In this document: positions 49,634-61,569 of the stretch, one piece after another
How the letters are laid out: every line of letters starts with the position of its first letter
Numbering within the stretch: position 1 is the stretch's first letter
From: Xanthobacteraceae bacterium
GTDB lineage: Bacteria; Pseudomonadota; Alphaproteobacteria; Rhizobiales; Xanthobacteraceae
DNA length: 64,000 bases
Assembly: GCA_029266425.1 (NCBI GenBank)
Contig: JAQSWY010000017.1
Coordinates: 48,655 to 112,654 of the forward strand
Direction: 5' to 3'
The notes under the pieces: model-generated
The model's input: only the letters and a program-made list of their open reading frames with translations
Told to the model about the DNA's origin: nothing
Databases searched by the model: none
Made by a program: the position numbers and the translations under genes

Positions 49634-50113
49634 ATGAAGGGCGATCCCAAGGTCATAGAATACCTCAATCGCGGCGTTCGCTCGGAGCTGACCGCAATCA
49701 ACCAGTACTGGCTGCATTTCCGCATGCTCGACAACTGGGGCTACAAGAAGCTGGCCTCCAAGTGGCGTGCCGAATCGATCGAGGAGATGCACCACGCGGA
49801 CCGCTTCATCGACCGCATCCTGTTCCTCGAAGGCTTCCCCAATCTCCAGGTGCTCGATCCGCTGCGCATCGGGCAGAATGTGAAGGAAGTGATCGAGTGT
49901 GACCTCGCCGCCGAGATCGAGGCGCGCGCGCTCTATCAGGAAGCCGCCGGCTATTGCGAGACGGTGCAGGACTATCCGAGCCGCGACCTGTTCAAGGCAC
50001 TGATGGCCGACGAGGAAGGCCATATCGACTTCCTCGAGACCCAGCTCGACCTGATCAAGGATCTGGGCGTGCAGCTCTACGCCCAGCACCATATCGGCGA
50101 GCTGGAAGACTGA
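49634..50113 (+). CDS. bfr: Bacterioferritin
   Basis: A 159-residue heme-containing ferritin; 24 copies form a shell that oxidises and stores iron. Ferroxidase ligands are in place: Glu18, Glu51, His54, Glu94, Glu127 and His130, and the heme-bridging Met52 is present (EEMHHAD). Length and sequence follow the E. coli protein closely ([28 protein letters not shown]). AAGGAGAGG precedes the ATG. A strong terminator follows. It pairs functionally with the upstream Bfd. Confidence 0.98.
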   Translation: MKGDPKVIEYLNRGVRSELTAINQYWLHFRMLDNWGYKKLASKWRAESIEEMHHADRFIDRILFLEGFPNLQVLDPLRIGQNVKEVIECDLAAEIEARALYQEAAGYCETVQDYPSRDLFKALMADEEGHIDFLETQLDLIKDLGVQLYAQHHIGELED

Positions 50114-50138
50114 GCCTTGCTCCGATCGCGGATCGAAG

Positions 50139-50163
50139 GGCCGGCCGGGAGGCCGGCCTTTTT
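50139..50163 (+). terminator. Rho-independent terminator after bfr
   Basis: GGCCGGCC, loop GGGA, GGCCGGCC and TTTTTG form a strong terminator 26 bases after the bfr stop. Confidence 0.9.
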
Positions 50164-50199
50164 GTTTGGTCGCTCCGCGATGAGCATTCATCGGCCAAT

Positions 50200-50219
50200 A
50201 GTTCTTAATTAGAAGAACT
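50200..50219. promoter_or_regulatory. AT-rich palindrome upstream of the iron-binding protein gene
   Basis: AGTTCTTAATTAGAAGAACT has perfect 7-base arms (AGTTCTT/AAGAACT) around AATTAG. Its position 131 bases before the Fe3+ binding-protein gene, and its likeness to the two boxes above, suggest an iron-responsive operator, though it departs further from the Irr pattern. Confidence 0.45.
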
Positions 50220-50350
50220 CCAAAATATTGCCCTAACGAAGCTTTTTATTGACGCATGGTAACGCAGCCACTAGCCCAAACCTGTGCTTGAAGCCGCCGC
50301 GAGCCCGTCGGCAACACGACGTGGCCGGCGCCAATGCAGGAGATTTCGAG

Positions 50351-51397
50351 ATGATCCGCTTCTCTCCCGTCCGGAGCACCGTGCTCGCCGCCGGCCTAGT
50401 CGCCGCCGCCAGTATCGGCCTGGCCCCGCTGGCTGCCCAGGCGGAAGAGGTGGTCAATATCTATACGACGCGCGAGCCTGGCCTCGCCAAGCCGCTGTTC
50501 GAAGGCTTCACCAAGGCGACCGGCATCAAGGTCAACACCGTCTTCGTCGAGAAGGGTCTCGCCGAGCGGGTGAAGACCGAAGGCACCGCCTCGCCGGCCG
50601 ACCTGCTGATGACGGTCGATGTCGGCAACCTCCTGGATGTCGTCGATCAGGGCATCACCCAGCCGGTGAAGTCCGACGTGCTGAGCAAGGCGATCCCGGC
50701 CAATCTGCGTGCTGCGGATGGCTCGTGGTTCGCGCTCTCCACCCGCGCCCGCCTCGCTTATGTCTCCAAGGACCGGGTCAAGGACACTGCGCTCACCTAT
50801 GAAGGGCTCGCCGACCCCAAGTGGAAGGGCAAGCTCTGCATCCGCTCCGGCAAGCACCCCTACAACACCGCCCTGATCGCCGCCTATATCGTCCACCACG
50901 GCGAGGCGAAGGCCGAGGAATGGCTGAAGGGCGTGAAGGCCAATCTCGCCCGCAAGCCGGCCGGCGGCGACCGCGAGAATGCCCGCGACATCCTCGGCGG
51001 CATCTGCGATCTCGGCGTCGGCAATTCCTATTATGTCGGGCTGATGCGCTCCGGTAAGGGCGGTCCCGAGCAGGAGAAGTGGGCGGAGTCGATCAATGTC
51101 GTGCTGCCGACCTTCCAGGGCGGCGGCACCCATGTGAACATCTCCGGCGCCTCGGTGGCGAAGAACGCGCCGAACAAGGCCAATGCGGTGAAGCTGCTCG
51201 AATATCTGGTCTCGCCCGAGGCCCAGGACCTGTATTCCCGGGGCAATTTCGAATACCCGGTGGTGCCGGAAGCCCCGGTCGATCCGATCATCGCCACCTT
51301 CGGTCCCTTGAAGGTGGACAATGTCGACCTCGTCGCCGTCGCGAAGGCCCGCAAGGCCGCGGCTGACCTCGCCGACAAGGTCGGGTTCGATAATTGA
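50351..51397 (+). CDS. Fe(3+) ABC transporter substrate-binding protein (FbpA/FutA type)
   Basis: A 348-residue periplasmic binding protein. The signal peptide runs to AAQAEE at about residue 34. The mature sequence VVNIYTTREPGLAKPLFEGFTKATGIKV is the FbpA/AfuA opening, ADLLMTVDVGNLLDVVDQG the hinge region, and NSYYVGLMRSG carries the paired Tyr that coordinate ferric iron. The ATG at 50351 follows AGGAG by 8 bases. The permease gene comes next after a palindromic repeat; no ATPase gene is in the window. Confidence 0.94.
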   Translation: MIRFSPVRSTVLAAGLVAAASIGLAPLAAQAEEVVNIYTTREPGLAKPLFEGFTKATGIKVNTVFVEKGLAERVKTEGTASPADLLMTVDVGNLLDVVDQGITQPVKSDVLSKAIPANLRAADGSWFALSTRARLAYVSKDRVKDTALTYEGLADPKWKGKLCIRSGKHPYNTALIAAYIVHHGEAKAEEWLKGVKANLARKPAGGDRENARDILGGICDLGVGNSYYVGLMRSGKGGPEQEKWAESINVVLPTFQGGGTHVNISGASVAKNAPNKANAVKLLEYLVSPEAQDLYSRGNFEYPVVPEAPVDPIIATFGPLKVDNVDLVAVAKARKAAADLADKVGFDN

Positions 51398-51441
51398 GAT
51401 TGCGGGCTCCGTTCCGCGACGATGAGTTGTCCATGGAAGAC

Positions 51442-51526
51442 CGTCATCCCCGGCCTTGTGCCGGGGATCTCGATTACTCGCTGCGCATCGGGAATCGAGA
51501 TGGCCGGGACAAGCCCGGCCATGACG
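51442..51526. repeat. Bipartite palindromic repeat (REP-like), 85 bp
   Basis: It opens CGTCATCCCCGGCCTTGTGC and closes AAGCCCGGCCATGACG. It is closely related to the copy inside the histidine kinase gene at 59411, in opposite orientation. It separates the iron-binding protein and permease genes and could lower expression of the latter. Confidence 0.85.
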
Positions 51527-53210
51527 GCTGATTGGGGATGTTCTGTCCGGGCGAAGGTGCCGTGACGGCCTTTCACCTGAACCGCCACAGCGCGCAAGAT
51601 TCCCGCGCACTTCCGCTCGCCGCGCTCGTCATCGCCGCCGTCGTGCTGGCGCCGATCCTTGCCCTGGCGCTCATCGCCGAGGAGGGCAGCGGCGATCTCT
51701 GGCCGCACCTCGTCGCCAACGTGTTGCCCCATGCGCTCACCGAGACTGCGCTGCTGGTCGCCGGCGTCGGGGTGATCGTCACCGTGATCGGCACCGGCAC
51801 CGCCTGGCTCATCGCGGTGTGCCGCTTTCCCGGCCGCGGCCTGTTCGAATGGGCGCTGCTGCTGCCGCTCGCGGTGCCGACCTATATCCAGGCCTATGTC
51901 TATCTCGACGCCGTCCATCCGCTCGGACCGATCCCAAGTGCGATCCGCGCGGTGCTCGGCATGGACAATCCACGCGACCTGCCGCTGCCAGAGGTGCGCT
52001 CGCTCTGGGGCTGCGTGCTGCTGCTCGGCCTCGTGCTCTACCCTTATGTCTACATCACCGCCCGCGCCGCGTTCCTGATGCAGACCGCCTCCGCGCTCGA
52101 TGCCGCGCGCACGCTCGGCGCCGGAGCCTGGGAGAGCTTCGCCCGCATCGCGCTGCCGCTGGCGCGGCCCGCCATCGCCGTCGGCGTGACGCTCGCCTTG
52201 ATGGAGACGATGAACGATGTCGGCGCCTCCGAATTCCTCGGCGTGCAGACCCTCACGCTGTCGATCTACTCGACCTGGCTGAACCGCTCCAGCCTGCCCG
52301 GCGCCGCGCAGATCGCGCTTGCCGTGCTCGTTCTCGTGCTGGCGCTGGTGCTCATCGAGCGCTGGGGCCGGCGGCACTTGAAGCTCGACAATGTCGGCGC
52401 CCGCGCGCGCCCGCCGATCCGCCGCGAGCTTTCGGGCGGGGGAGCCGCGGCCGCGTTTCTCGGCTGCCTCGCCCCGGTGACGCTCGGCTTCCTGCTGCCG
52501 GCCGGCCATCTCGCCTACACGGCGCTGCAACGCTGGCGATTCAGCGGAATCTCGCCGACGCTGGCGACCGAGGCGCTCAACACCGCGCTGTTCGCGGCGC
52601 TCGGCACGGCGCTGGCGCTCGGCTGCGGGCTCATCGTCGCGATGGCGGTGCGGCTCGGCCTCTCTCGCACCGTCGCCCGTATCGCCGCGTTCGGCTATGC
52701 CGTGCCCGGCACGGTGCTGGCGGTCGGCCTGCTGGTGCCGCTCGCGGCATTCGACAATATGATCGCGTCGCTCGTGCAGTTCCTCTCCGGGCACGCCAGC
52801 GGCCTGCTGCTCTCCGGTTCCGGCGCGGCACTCGTCATCGCCTATGCCATACGCTTCCTTGCCATCCCCATTGGCGGCTTGGAAGCCGGCTATGCAAGGC
52901 TCGGCGACTCGCTCGACATGGCGGCGCGCAGCCTGGGCGAGAGCGCCGGCGGGGTGGCGCGGCGCATCCATCTGCCGCTGCTGCGCCCGGCGCTCGGCGG
53001 CGCCGCGCTGCTGGTGTTCGTCGACTGCATGAAGGAACTGCCGGCAACCCTGATGCTGCGTCCGCTGAATGTCGAGACCCTCGCCACCCATGTCTATGGC
53101 GAGGCGGCGCGCGGCACCTATGAGGACGGCGCGCTCGCCGCCCTTCTCATCGTCCTGATCGGGCTTCTGCCGGTGAGCCTGTTGGCGCGGCTGAGCCGCC
53201 CCGCATCACA

Positions 53211-55178
<1,968 letters not shown>

Positions 55179-55421
55179 GTATTCCTCCAGCTTCCCACCG
55201 GGTCTTTCAGCGCCCGGAATGAACCTCATGTGTGGACGAATTCATAGCGGCCGCACCGCATCCTGTCAGGCCATCAAACAGACACAGTGGAAAATGATGG
55301 TGCACGCGCCTCAAGCGGCCACCTCTGCGCCGCCGCGGCAGGCCGGATCGGCGGAGCCTTGCTCCGTGGGCGTGTTCACCATGCGCTGCGCCGTTCCGCT
55401 CATGCACCCGAATCGAGCTAC

Positions 55422-57242
55422 ATGAAGCGACTTGTTCCACTCCTTCTGCTGCCTCTCCTGCTGGTACTCGGCGCCGCAGTAGCGGCGCCAAAGCTGGCGT
55501 CGGAGGCTCGGCTGCGGACGGAGGCATTGGCAGCGCTCGGCGAAGTCGCCGGTGTCGCGCCGCGTATCGACGGCAAGGTCGCCTTCGTCGTGCTGCCCTG
55601 GCCGGCGATCGAGATCGAGCGGCTGTCGCTCGGCAACCCCACGCTCGCTACCCTCACCGTGCCGCAGGCACGTATCCTGCTCGACATCATGCCGTTGCTC
55701 ACCGGGCAGATCCGGCCCGAGCGCATCGATCTCGACCAGCCGGAGCTGGCGATTGCCGACGGTGCCTTTCCCGACGCCTCGCCGCTCGGTGCGCTGGTCC
55801 TTCAGCTCGGTACCGACAGTCGCCGGGCGAAGTTGCGGGTGAGCGGCGGGCGGTTGCTGGTCGGACAGGGCGAGGCGGTCGAGACCTTGCTGCGGCAGGT
55901 CGATGGCGACATTTCCTGGCGCGGCGGGCGCAATCTGCGGGTCGAGGGCAGCGCCGACTGGCGGGGCGAGCACCTCGACGGCAAGCTGCGCTTGAGCGAG
56001 CTTGCCGCGCTGGCGCAGGGCCAGGCCGGCCGCGCCCGGCTCTCGGTGTCCGGTACGCCCTTTGACCTCAAGTTCGACGGCACCGCCAAATTCGCCGGCG
56101 CGCCGGTAGCGGAAGGCGACGTCAACATCTCCTCGGCCAGGCTGCGCGATCTCTTGAGCTGGCTCGATATCGAGGCGCCGACGCAAGGGGGCTTCGGCCC
56201 GTTCTCGCTGCAGGCGCACACCCTGCTGGAGCCCGGCAGCGCCGTCGTCGGCGATGCGCGCATCGAGCTCGACGGCAATCGCAGCGAGGGCGGCTTCACC
56301 GTGCGTCGCGAGCTCGGCCGCATCGCGGTGCAGGGCAGCTTCGCCTCCGGCACGCTCGATCTGTCACCCTATGGGCGCCTTGCCATCTCCGGCCCGGACG
56401 GGCGCGAATGGAGCCGCACGCCGATCGATCTCGCCATGCTCAAGACCCTGGACCTCGATTTGCGGCTCTCCGCCGGCGAGGTGCGGGCCGGGGATTCATC
56501 GATCGACGGCGTCGCCGCCAGCGCACTGCTGAGGGGCGGGCGCCTCGCCCTCACCGTCGGCGAGGCGGAGGCCTGGAACGGCACCTTCCGCGCGTCCGCC
56601 AATATCGCCGCCGTGCCGACCGGCGCCGAAGTCCGCGTCGAACTCGCCGGCACCGATGTCGATCTCGAGGCATCGCTCGGCGATCTGTTCCAGCTCGAGC
56701 GGCTGCAGGGCACCGGCACCTTCCACGTTGCGCTTGGCGGCACTGGCGTGAGCGTTTCCGAGATCGCCGGCAAGCTCTCCGGCGCGCTGACGCTCAATGC
56801 GGCGCCAGGCGCCATTCTCGGCATCGATGTCGCCCGCGTGCTCGGCCGGCTGGAGAGCCGCCCGCTTTCCGGCGCCGGCGCCGGCAGCCTGCGCGGCGGG
56901 CGCACGCCGTTCGACATGCTCGAGGGCAAGGCGACGGTGGCCGAAGGCGTCGCCCATATCGATGCGCTCACCGTGGAGAGCACGGACGTGCGCATCGCAG
57001 TCGGCGGCGACATCTCCATCGGCCGGCGCGATCTCGATTTGAAGGGCACGGCGAGCCTGGTGCCGACAGCGGCGGTTGTCGGCGTCGCGTCGCCTGCCGT
57101 CTTTGAGCTGCCCTTCGTTGCCCAGGGCCCGTGGGACAGCCCGTTCCTGCTACCCGATCCGCAGGCGCTGATCCGCCGCTCCGGCGCCGCCCGCCCGCTG
57201 CTCGGCACCGAGGCGATCGGTGTCGTCACCCCGGCACCTTGA
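55422..57242 (+). CDS. AsmA family protein
   Basis: A 606-residue protein anchored by one N-terminal span (KRLVPLLLLPLLLVLGAAVAAP) with a long periplasmic beta-groove domain. The AsmA pattern shows as VVLPWPAIEIERLSLGNP near the start and a C-terminal AsmA_2 part containing DVARVLGRLESRPLSGAGAGSLRGGRTPFDMLEGKATVAEGVAHIDALTVES. Members of this family are bridge-like lipid-transfer proteins between inner and outer membrane. It stands alone on the plus strand, convergent with the histidine kinase across tandem repeats. Confidence 0.9.
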   Translation: MKRLVPLLLLPLLLVLGAAVAAPKLASEARLRTEALAALGEVAGVAPRIDGKVAFVVLPWPAIEIERLSLGNPTLATLTVPQARILLDIMPLLTGQIRPERIDLDQPELAIADGAFPDASPLGALVLQLGTDSRRAKLRVSGGRLLVGQGEAVETLLRQVDGDISWRGGRNLRVEGSADWRGEHLDGKLRLSELAALAQGQAGRARLSVSGTPFDLKFDGTAKFAGAPVAEGDVNISSARLRDLLSWLDIEAPTQGGFGPFSLQAHTLLEPGSAVVGDARIELDGNRSEGGFTVRRELGRIAVQGSFASGTLDLSPYGRLAISGPDGREWSRTPIDLAMLKTLDLDLRLSAGEVRAGDSSIDGVAASALLRGGRLALTVGEAEAWNGTFRASANIAAVPTGAEVRVELAGTDVDLEASLGDLFQLERLQGTGTFHVALGGTGVSVSEIAGKLSGALTLNAAPGAILGIDVARVLGRLESRPLSGAGAGSLRGGRTPFDMLEGKATVAEGVAHIDALTVESTDVRIAVGGDISIGRRDLDLKGTASLVPTAAVVGVASPAVFELPFVAQGPWDSPFLLPDPQALIRRSGAARPLLGTEAIGVVTPAP

Positions 57243-57262
57243 GGCTCTAAGCTCCCACTGCT

Positions 57263-57371
57263 TCAACCTCCTTCGAGGCCCGGCTTTGCCGGGCACCTCA
57301 GGATGACGTCGCTTTTTATCGTAGATGAACCTCATCCTGAGGTGCGAGCCCTAGCGAGCCTCGAAGGATGC
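57263..57371. repeat. Two facing CATCCT-type palindromic repeats
   Basis: The first copy (57263-57306) opens CCTCCTTCGAGGCCCGG and ends CACCTCAGGATGA; the second (57329-57371) opens CCTCATCCTGAGGTGCGAG and ends CTCGAAGGATG. They lie between the convergent AsmA and histidine kinase stops and may end transcription from both sides. Confidence 0.8.
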
Positions 57372-57388
57372 TCACGCAAAGCGAGGCC

Positions 57389-60300
57389 TCACTCCGCCAG
57401 CACCCGCGTCGAGGGGAAGGTAATCTCAACCAGCGTCCCGGTATCGAGGGCGCTGCGGATCGCGAAGCTGGCGCGGTTGGCCTCGGCCAGCGCCTTGGTC
57501 AGCGGCAGGCCGAGCCCGGTGCCGCCGGAACCCGAGCGGCCCGAGGTGGCGAGCTGGCGGAACGGCTCCATCGCGGTGGCGATATCGCTCTCCGACATGC
57601 CGATCCCGGTGTCGCGCACCCTGAGCACCACTTCGCCGCTCTCGGTCAGCGCGGTGGAGAGGATGACCTGCCCGCCCGGCCGGCTGAACTTGATCGAATT
57701 GGAGACGAGGTTCAAAACGATCTGCCGCATCGAGCGCGCGTCCGCTACCACCGGCGGCAGGTCGGCGGCCAGCGAGGAGCGGATGATGATGCGCTCCCGA
57801 TTGGCCTGCGGCTGCATGATCGCCATGCATTGCTGCACGATCTCGTTGAGCGCGACGCTGGTGAAGGCGAGGTCGAGCTTGCCGGCCTCGATCTTGGAAA
57901 GATCGAGCAGGTCGTTGATGAGCGAGATCAGGTGCCCGCCGGAGGCATGAATGTCGCGCAGATAGTCGCGATAGCGCTCATTCTCGATCGGCCCGAAGCG
58001 CTCCTCCATCATCACTTCCGAGAAGCCGATGATGGCGTTGAGCGGAGTGCGGATCTCGTGGCTGATCTTGGCGAGGAAATCCGATTTGGCGAGGTTCGCC
58101 CGCTCGGCGAGGCGCTTGGCCTCGGTCAGTTCTTCCTCGGCGCGCTTCCATTGGGTGATGTCGCGCAGCACCGCGCAGAACTTGCCGGCCTCCTCGCCGA
58201 CCCGCCCGACTGTCATGAACAGCGGGATCAGCCCGCCCTCGCGCACCCGGCCGATCACCTCGCGCCCGTCATTGAGCACGCTGGCGACGCCGTTGGAGGC
58301 GAGGCCGTCGAGATAGTCGACCGCGGCGCGACGGCTCTCCGGGGCGAACAGCAGCGTGAAGCTCTCGCCCTGGATCTCGCCGGACTCGAAGCCGAACAGC
58401 GCCTCCGCGGAGCGGTTCATGCTGAGGATGATGCCGTCCTTGTCGATCAGCACCACGCCGTCGGTGGCGGTGTCGAGAATGGCGCGCAGCTCGCGCGCGG
58501 TGGCCTCGGCCTCGCGCAAGGCGAGTTCGGCGCCGCGCATGCGGTCATCGAAGCCGGAACCGGCGCGCCGCAGCACATAGAGCATCGCCGTGCCGCCGTC
58601 CCACGGCGCCGACATCAGCCGTGCCTCGACTGGGATGTGTTCGCCGCCGGCCTTGACCATGGTGAGGGCGCGGGCGCCGTCCGCCTCATCCGAGGCGCCG
58701 GCCTCGCCGAACAGCCCCGCAAGGCCGCCGGCCGCTTCGAGCGCGGCGGCGTCCGGATGGCCGCTCCAGTCGAGCAAGGCACGGTTGGCATAGAGCAATT
58801 GGTCGCCGCGATAGACCACGACGCCGAGCGGCAGCCGATCGAGGATCGGCCGCTCCGCCTCGCTCAGCAGCCGGCGGAAACCCTCGGCCTCTGGTGCCAG
58901 CGGCAGCGCCGCGTCGAGCAGTTCCGACGCCGTCGGCTCGGGCCGTTCGGCCTCGGGCGCGAGGTCGGGCTCGGGCCGCGAGATATCGGTGACCGGCGGC
59001 GCGGCTTCGGTCGGCCTCAGCGGCACGACGGGCGCCGGTTCGGTGGGCTGGGGCGTTGCCGCGGCGGGCGGAGCCGGCGGTTCCGGGAAGGTGATGTCGT
59101 CGACGCCCTCGAGCCGTGCACCGAGCGCGCGGGCAATCTCGCGGAAGGCATTGCGCTCGCCGGCGCTGAGCCCGGCCCAGGACGCGCGCGCCGCATCCCC
59201 CGAGCCGTCCGACCCGGCACGCAGCGGCACGACATTGGGCGAGGAGGGGACGATGCTCAACACCACCCGCACCGGCGGCTGCTCGGTTGCGGGGGGAGGG
59301 GTGGGGGCTGAGGGTTGTTCTGCGGGTGCCGAAGACTCGGGCGCGGTCGACGCTTCCGATTCGGAGGTCGGCTCGGGCCGGGTCGAGAGTTCCGTATGCT
59401 CCCCCACCACCGTCATGGCCGGGCTTGTCCCGGCCATCTCGGCCTCCGATGCGCTGTCAGAAATCGAGATCCCCGGCACAAGGCCGGGGATGACGCTCGA
59501 CTGGGGATCTTCGGTTCCCTCGGCCAGCGCATCCGGCTCTGCCGCCGTCACGGTCTCGGCCGCGTGCTCGGAGTTCGGCGTCGCCGGCTGTACGGCGTTC
59601 GGGCTTGCTACCGGATCTTCCGTTCCCGCCTCCGCCACCTGCTCCTGCGCCAGCGCGAAGCCGCGCATGCCCTCGCCGCGCGTCGGCACACCGCCGATCT
59701 CAAGGCACAGCGGATCGCCGGCGAGCGTCGCGAGGCGCAGGCTCATCCGGCTGAAAGTGGCACCGGAGACCGCCGCCTGATGCGCCGCGGGCGCGCCGAG
59801 CGCCGTCCAGTCGCTGCCATCCAGATCGTCGGCGTCCCGCCCGAGCGCTGCCGCCAGACGCGGATCGACGGCGCGGAAGCGGCCATCGCGGTCCGTCTGC
59901 CAGAACCAGCGCGCGCGGCCGGCGGTCGATGCCGGAGCAACCGCTGCCGGTTCGGGCGCGGGCACTTCGGCTTGAGGATGCGCCGCAGGCACTTCGGGGA
60001 CGGCTTCCCGAGGTGCCGGAGCTTCGCTCGGCGGAGTTGAAGCGGTCTCCTCCGCGCTCATGGCCGGTTCCGGGGTCGTGTCCGGGATCAACCCGGCCTT
60101 CCCGACTTCAACCGGGTGCGGGTGGCCCCCTGGCTCAGCAGCGTCTCGGGACTGGCCCCGAGCGACGGGCAGCTCCGCGAGCGGCGGCGCGCCGAGCGGG
60201 GCGATCAGCACGGCACGGGCGCCGGGCACGCTGAGGAGAGAGCAGCCGACGAGCCCCGCGACCATCTGGCCCGGCAGACGCAGGCGCTCGAGCCGGGGCG

Positions 60301-60526
60301 GACGGTCGGCGCGCAGCGTCGCCGCGATGCGGGCGACACGGTTGGCGAGATCGAGCGGCAGCCGGGTCCCGGCGCCGAGCCGGGCGGCCGCGTTGGCGGC
60401 GACGACGCTGCCATCCTCGCGCACCAGAAGCGCCGGCCCGCCGCTCTCCAGCACCGGGCGCGCGAGCGCGCGAAGCGTCTCCTCGGGCGAGAGGGCATTC
60501 ATGGGGTCGTCGGTCGGCGCGCTCAT
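57389..60526 (-). CDS. PAS-domain sensor histidine kinase (PdhS-like)
   Basis: A 1045-residue kinase. The N-terminal 600 residues are largely Ala/Pro/Glu-rich with PAS-like pieces at the start; clear PAS domains lie at about 600-680 and 690-800. The HisKA box ISHEIRTPLNAIIGFSEVM has the phospho-acceptor His823, and the HATPase has NLVSNSIKFS, DTGIGM and GGTGLGLPLTK. No membrane span is evident, so it is cytosolic. Size, domain order and core resemble PdhS/PleC-DivJ kinases of Rhizobiales, which control cell-cycle regulator DivK. Residues about 344-372 are encoded by an 85-bp palindromic repeat. An ATG at 60502 is an alternative start. Confidence 0.92.
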   Translation of the reverse strand: MSAPTDDPMNALSPEETLRALARPVLESGGPALLVREDGSVVAANAAARLGAGTRLPLDLANRVARIAATLRADRPPRLERLRLPGQMVAGLVGCSLLSVPGARAVLIAPLGAPPLAELPVARGQSRDAAEPGGHPHPVEVGKAGLIPDTTPEPAMSAEETASTPPSEAPAPREAVPEVPAAHPQAEVPAPEPAAVAPASTAGRARWFWQTDRDGRFRAVDPRLAAALGRDADDLDGSDWTALGAPAAHQAAVSGATFSRMSLRLATLAGDPLCLEIGGVPTRGEGMRGFALAQEQVAEAGTEDPVASPNAVQPATPNSEHAAETVTAAEPDALAEGTEDPQSSVIPGLVPGISISDSASEAEMAGTSPAMTVVGEHTELSTRPEPTSESEASTAPESSAPAEQPSAPTPPPATEQPPVRVVLSIVPSSPNVVPLRAGSDGSGDAARASWAGLSAGERNAFREIARALGARLEGVDDITFPEPPAPPAAATPQPTEPAPVVPLRPTEAAPPVTDISRPEPDLAPEAERPEPTASELLDAALPLAPEAEGFRRLLSEAERPILDRLPLGVVVYRGDQLLYANRALLDWSGHPDAAALEAAGGLAGLFGEAGASDEADGARALTMVKAGGEHIPVEARLMSAPWDGGTAMLYVLRRAGSGFDDRMRGAELALREAEATARELRAILDTATDGVVLIDKDGIILSMNRSAEALFGFESGEIQGESFTLLFAPESRRAAVDYLDGLASNGVASVLNDGREVIGRVREGGLIPLFMTVGRVGEEAGKFCAVLRDITQWKRAEEELTEAKRLAERANLAKSDFLAKISHEIRTPLNAIIGFSEVMMEERFGPIENERYRDYLRDIHASGGHLISLINDLLDLSKIEAGKLDLAFTSVALNEIVQQCMAIMQPQANRERIIIRSSLAADLPPVVADARSMRQIVLNLVSNSIKFSRPGGQVILSTALTESGEVVLRVRDTGIGMSESDIATAMEPFRQLATSGRSGSGGTGLGLPLTKALAEANRASFAIRSALDTGTLVEITFPSTRVLAE
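59411..59495. repeat. 85-bp palindromic repeat inside the histidine kinase gene
   Basis: It opens CGTCATGGCCGGGCTTGTCC and closes AAGGCCGGGGATGACG. Its reverse complement matches the intergenic copy at 51442-51526 along most of its length. Read with the gene it codes for VIPGLVPGISISDSASEAE and then MAGTSPAMT without stop or frameshift. Confidence 0.88.
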
Positions 60527-60659
60527 AAGGTCTCGGTTGTGTCGTCACACTGTGGCGGAAGCACGCTCCCGACAATAATTGCGGTGGCACGCGTACGCCA
60601 TGCACGCGTCGCCTCCTGAGGCCATCATCGCTGCAACGGGTTAACCGCTCGCGACCAAC

Positions 60660-60704
60660 GCACGTTTCGCAAGAGTTGAATGACTTTTGCGAAAAGATCA
60701 TGCC
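60660..60704. repeat. Dispersed palindromic element upstream of the first phasin
   Basis: GCACGTTTCGCAAGAGTTGA and TGACTTTTGCGAAAAGATCA form a diverged inverted repeat related to 37819-37868. The 357-bp gap 60527-60883 otherwise holds an AT-rich stretch (60790-60830, with TATACT at 60813) that probably carries the phasin promoter. Confidence 0.5.
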
Positions 60705-60883
60705 TGGCGTCCTGGATCGGGAGTAATTTCCTAGCCTTCCGATGGGGCGCTGCCCAGACGGAAGGAATTCGCGTCGTAACGCAGAAATCCCATTGCCTTT
60801 TGTGAGTCTTATTATACTTTAGTTGTAGACGTGCGCGACGAGTTAATTGCACGCCGTGGCTGTGGCGATGGAGGAGGCGACCA

Positions 60884-61288
60884 ATGGCTGAGCGACCGAA
60901 CCTCGAAATTCCCGGCGAGCTGCGCAACTTTGCGGAGAGCAGTATCGAACAGGCCCGCAAGGCGCTCGACAACCTGATCGGCGCGGCGCACCGGGCCATC
61001 GACGAGACCGAGCACCGGGTCGACACCGCCCAGGGCGGCGTGCGTGATTTGAGCCGCAAGGCCATCGGCTTTGCCGAAGCCAATGTTTCGGCCAGCTTCG
61101 ATTTCGCCGCCCGGCTGGCCAAGGCGCGTACCCTCGACGAGTGGGTGAAGCTGCATTCCGACTTCGCGGTGGAACAGACCCGCCGCTTTTCTGAGCAGGC
61201 GAAGGCGATCGGCGCCGGTGGAGCGGCGCTCGCCAAGGGCACCGAGGTGCCGCGTGCAACTGCGAAGGCCGGACGGGCGAAAGTCTGA
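60884..61288 (+). CDS. Phasin family protein (short)
   Basis: A 134-residue helical protein of the phasin_2 type, which coats polyhydroxyalkanoate granules. The pattern FAESSIEQARKALDNLIGAAHRAIDETEHRVD followed by ARTLDEWVKLHSDFAVEQTRRFSEQAKAIG is diagnostic. GGAGGAGG gives a very strong ribosome site. A second phasin gene follows 281 bases later. The two may serve different granule sizes or growth phases; that is inference. Confidence 0.9.
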   Translation: MAERPNLEIPGELRNFAESSIEQARKALDNLIGAAHRAIDETEHRVDTAQGGVRDLSRKAIGFAEANVSASFDFAARLAKARTLDEWVKLHSDFAVEQTRRFSEQAKAIGAGGAALAKGTEVPRATAKAGRAKV

Positions 61289-61337
61289 GCATTCGCAAAA
61301 ATAACCTTGCTCATAGTGCCGTGCAGTGAAATCATGC

Positions 61338-61405
61338 TGCATTGCAAGCTGCTCCCATAGCTTGAATTGAAAAAGCCGCGTCGGCGACGCTCATTGTGCA
61401 TTGCA
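61338..61405. promoter_or_regulatory. Repeated TGCATTGCA sites, possible PhaR operator
   Basis: TGCATTGCA occurs at 61338-61346 and again at 61397-61405, with a related TGCGGTGCA at 61415-61423. Each has TGC...GCA symmetry like the CTGC-N(3-4)-GCAG sites described for the PHA regulator PhaR. They fill the gap between the two phasin genes. Confidence 0.5.
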
Positions 61406-61569
61406 GCATCTTGTTGCGGTGCACAAATGATGCTATGCGTCACCGTAAGCGGTCAGCCATATGAAACGCCGTCGCTGCCGCATTGTTGAACAGGATCTGA
61501 CCGTCGTGCCGCGGAAGCAGTCAGGTCTCTCGATCGTTCCCATGCCCCGCGAACAGGAGGTTACCCCCC

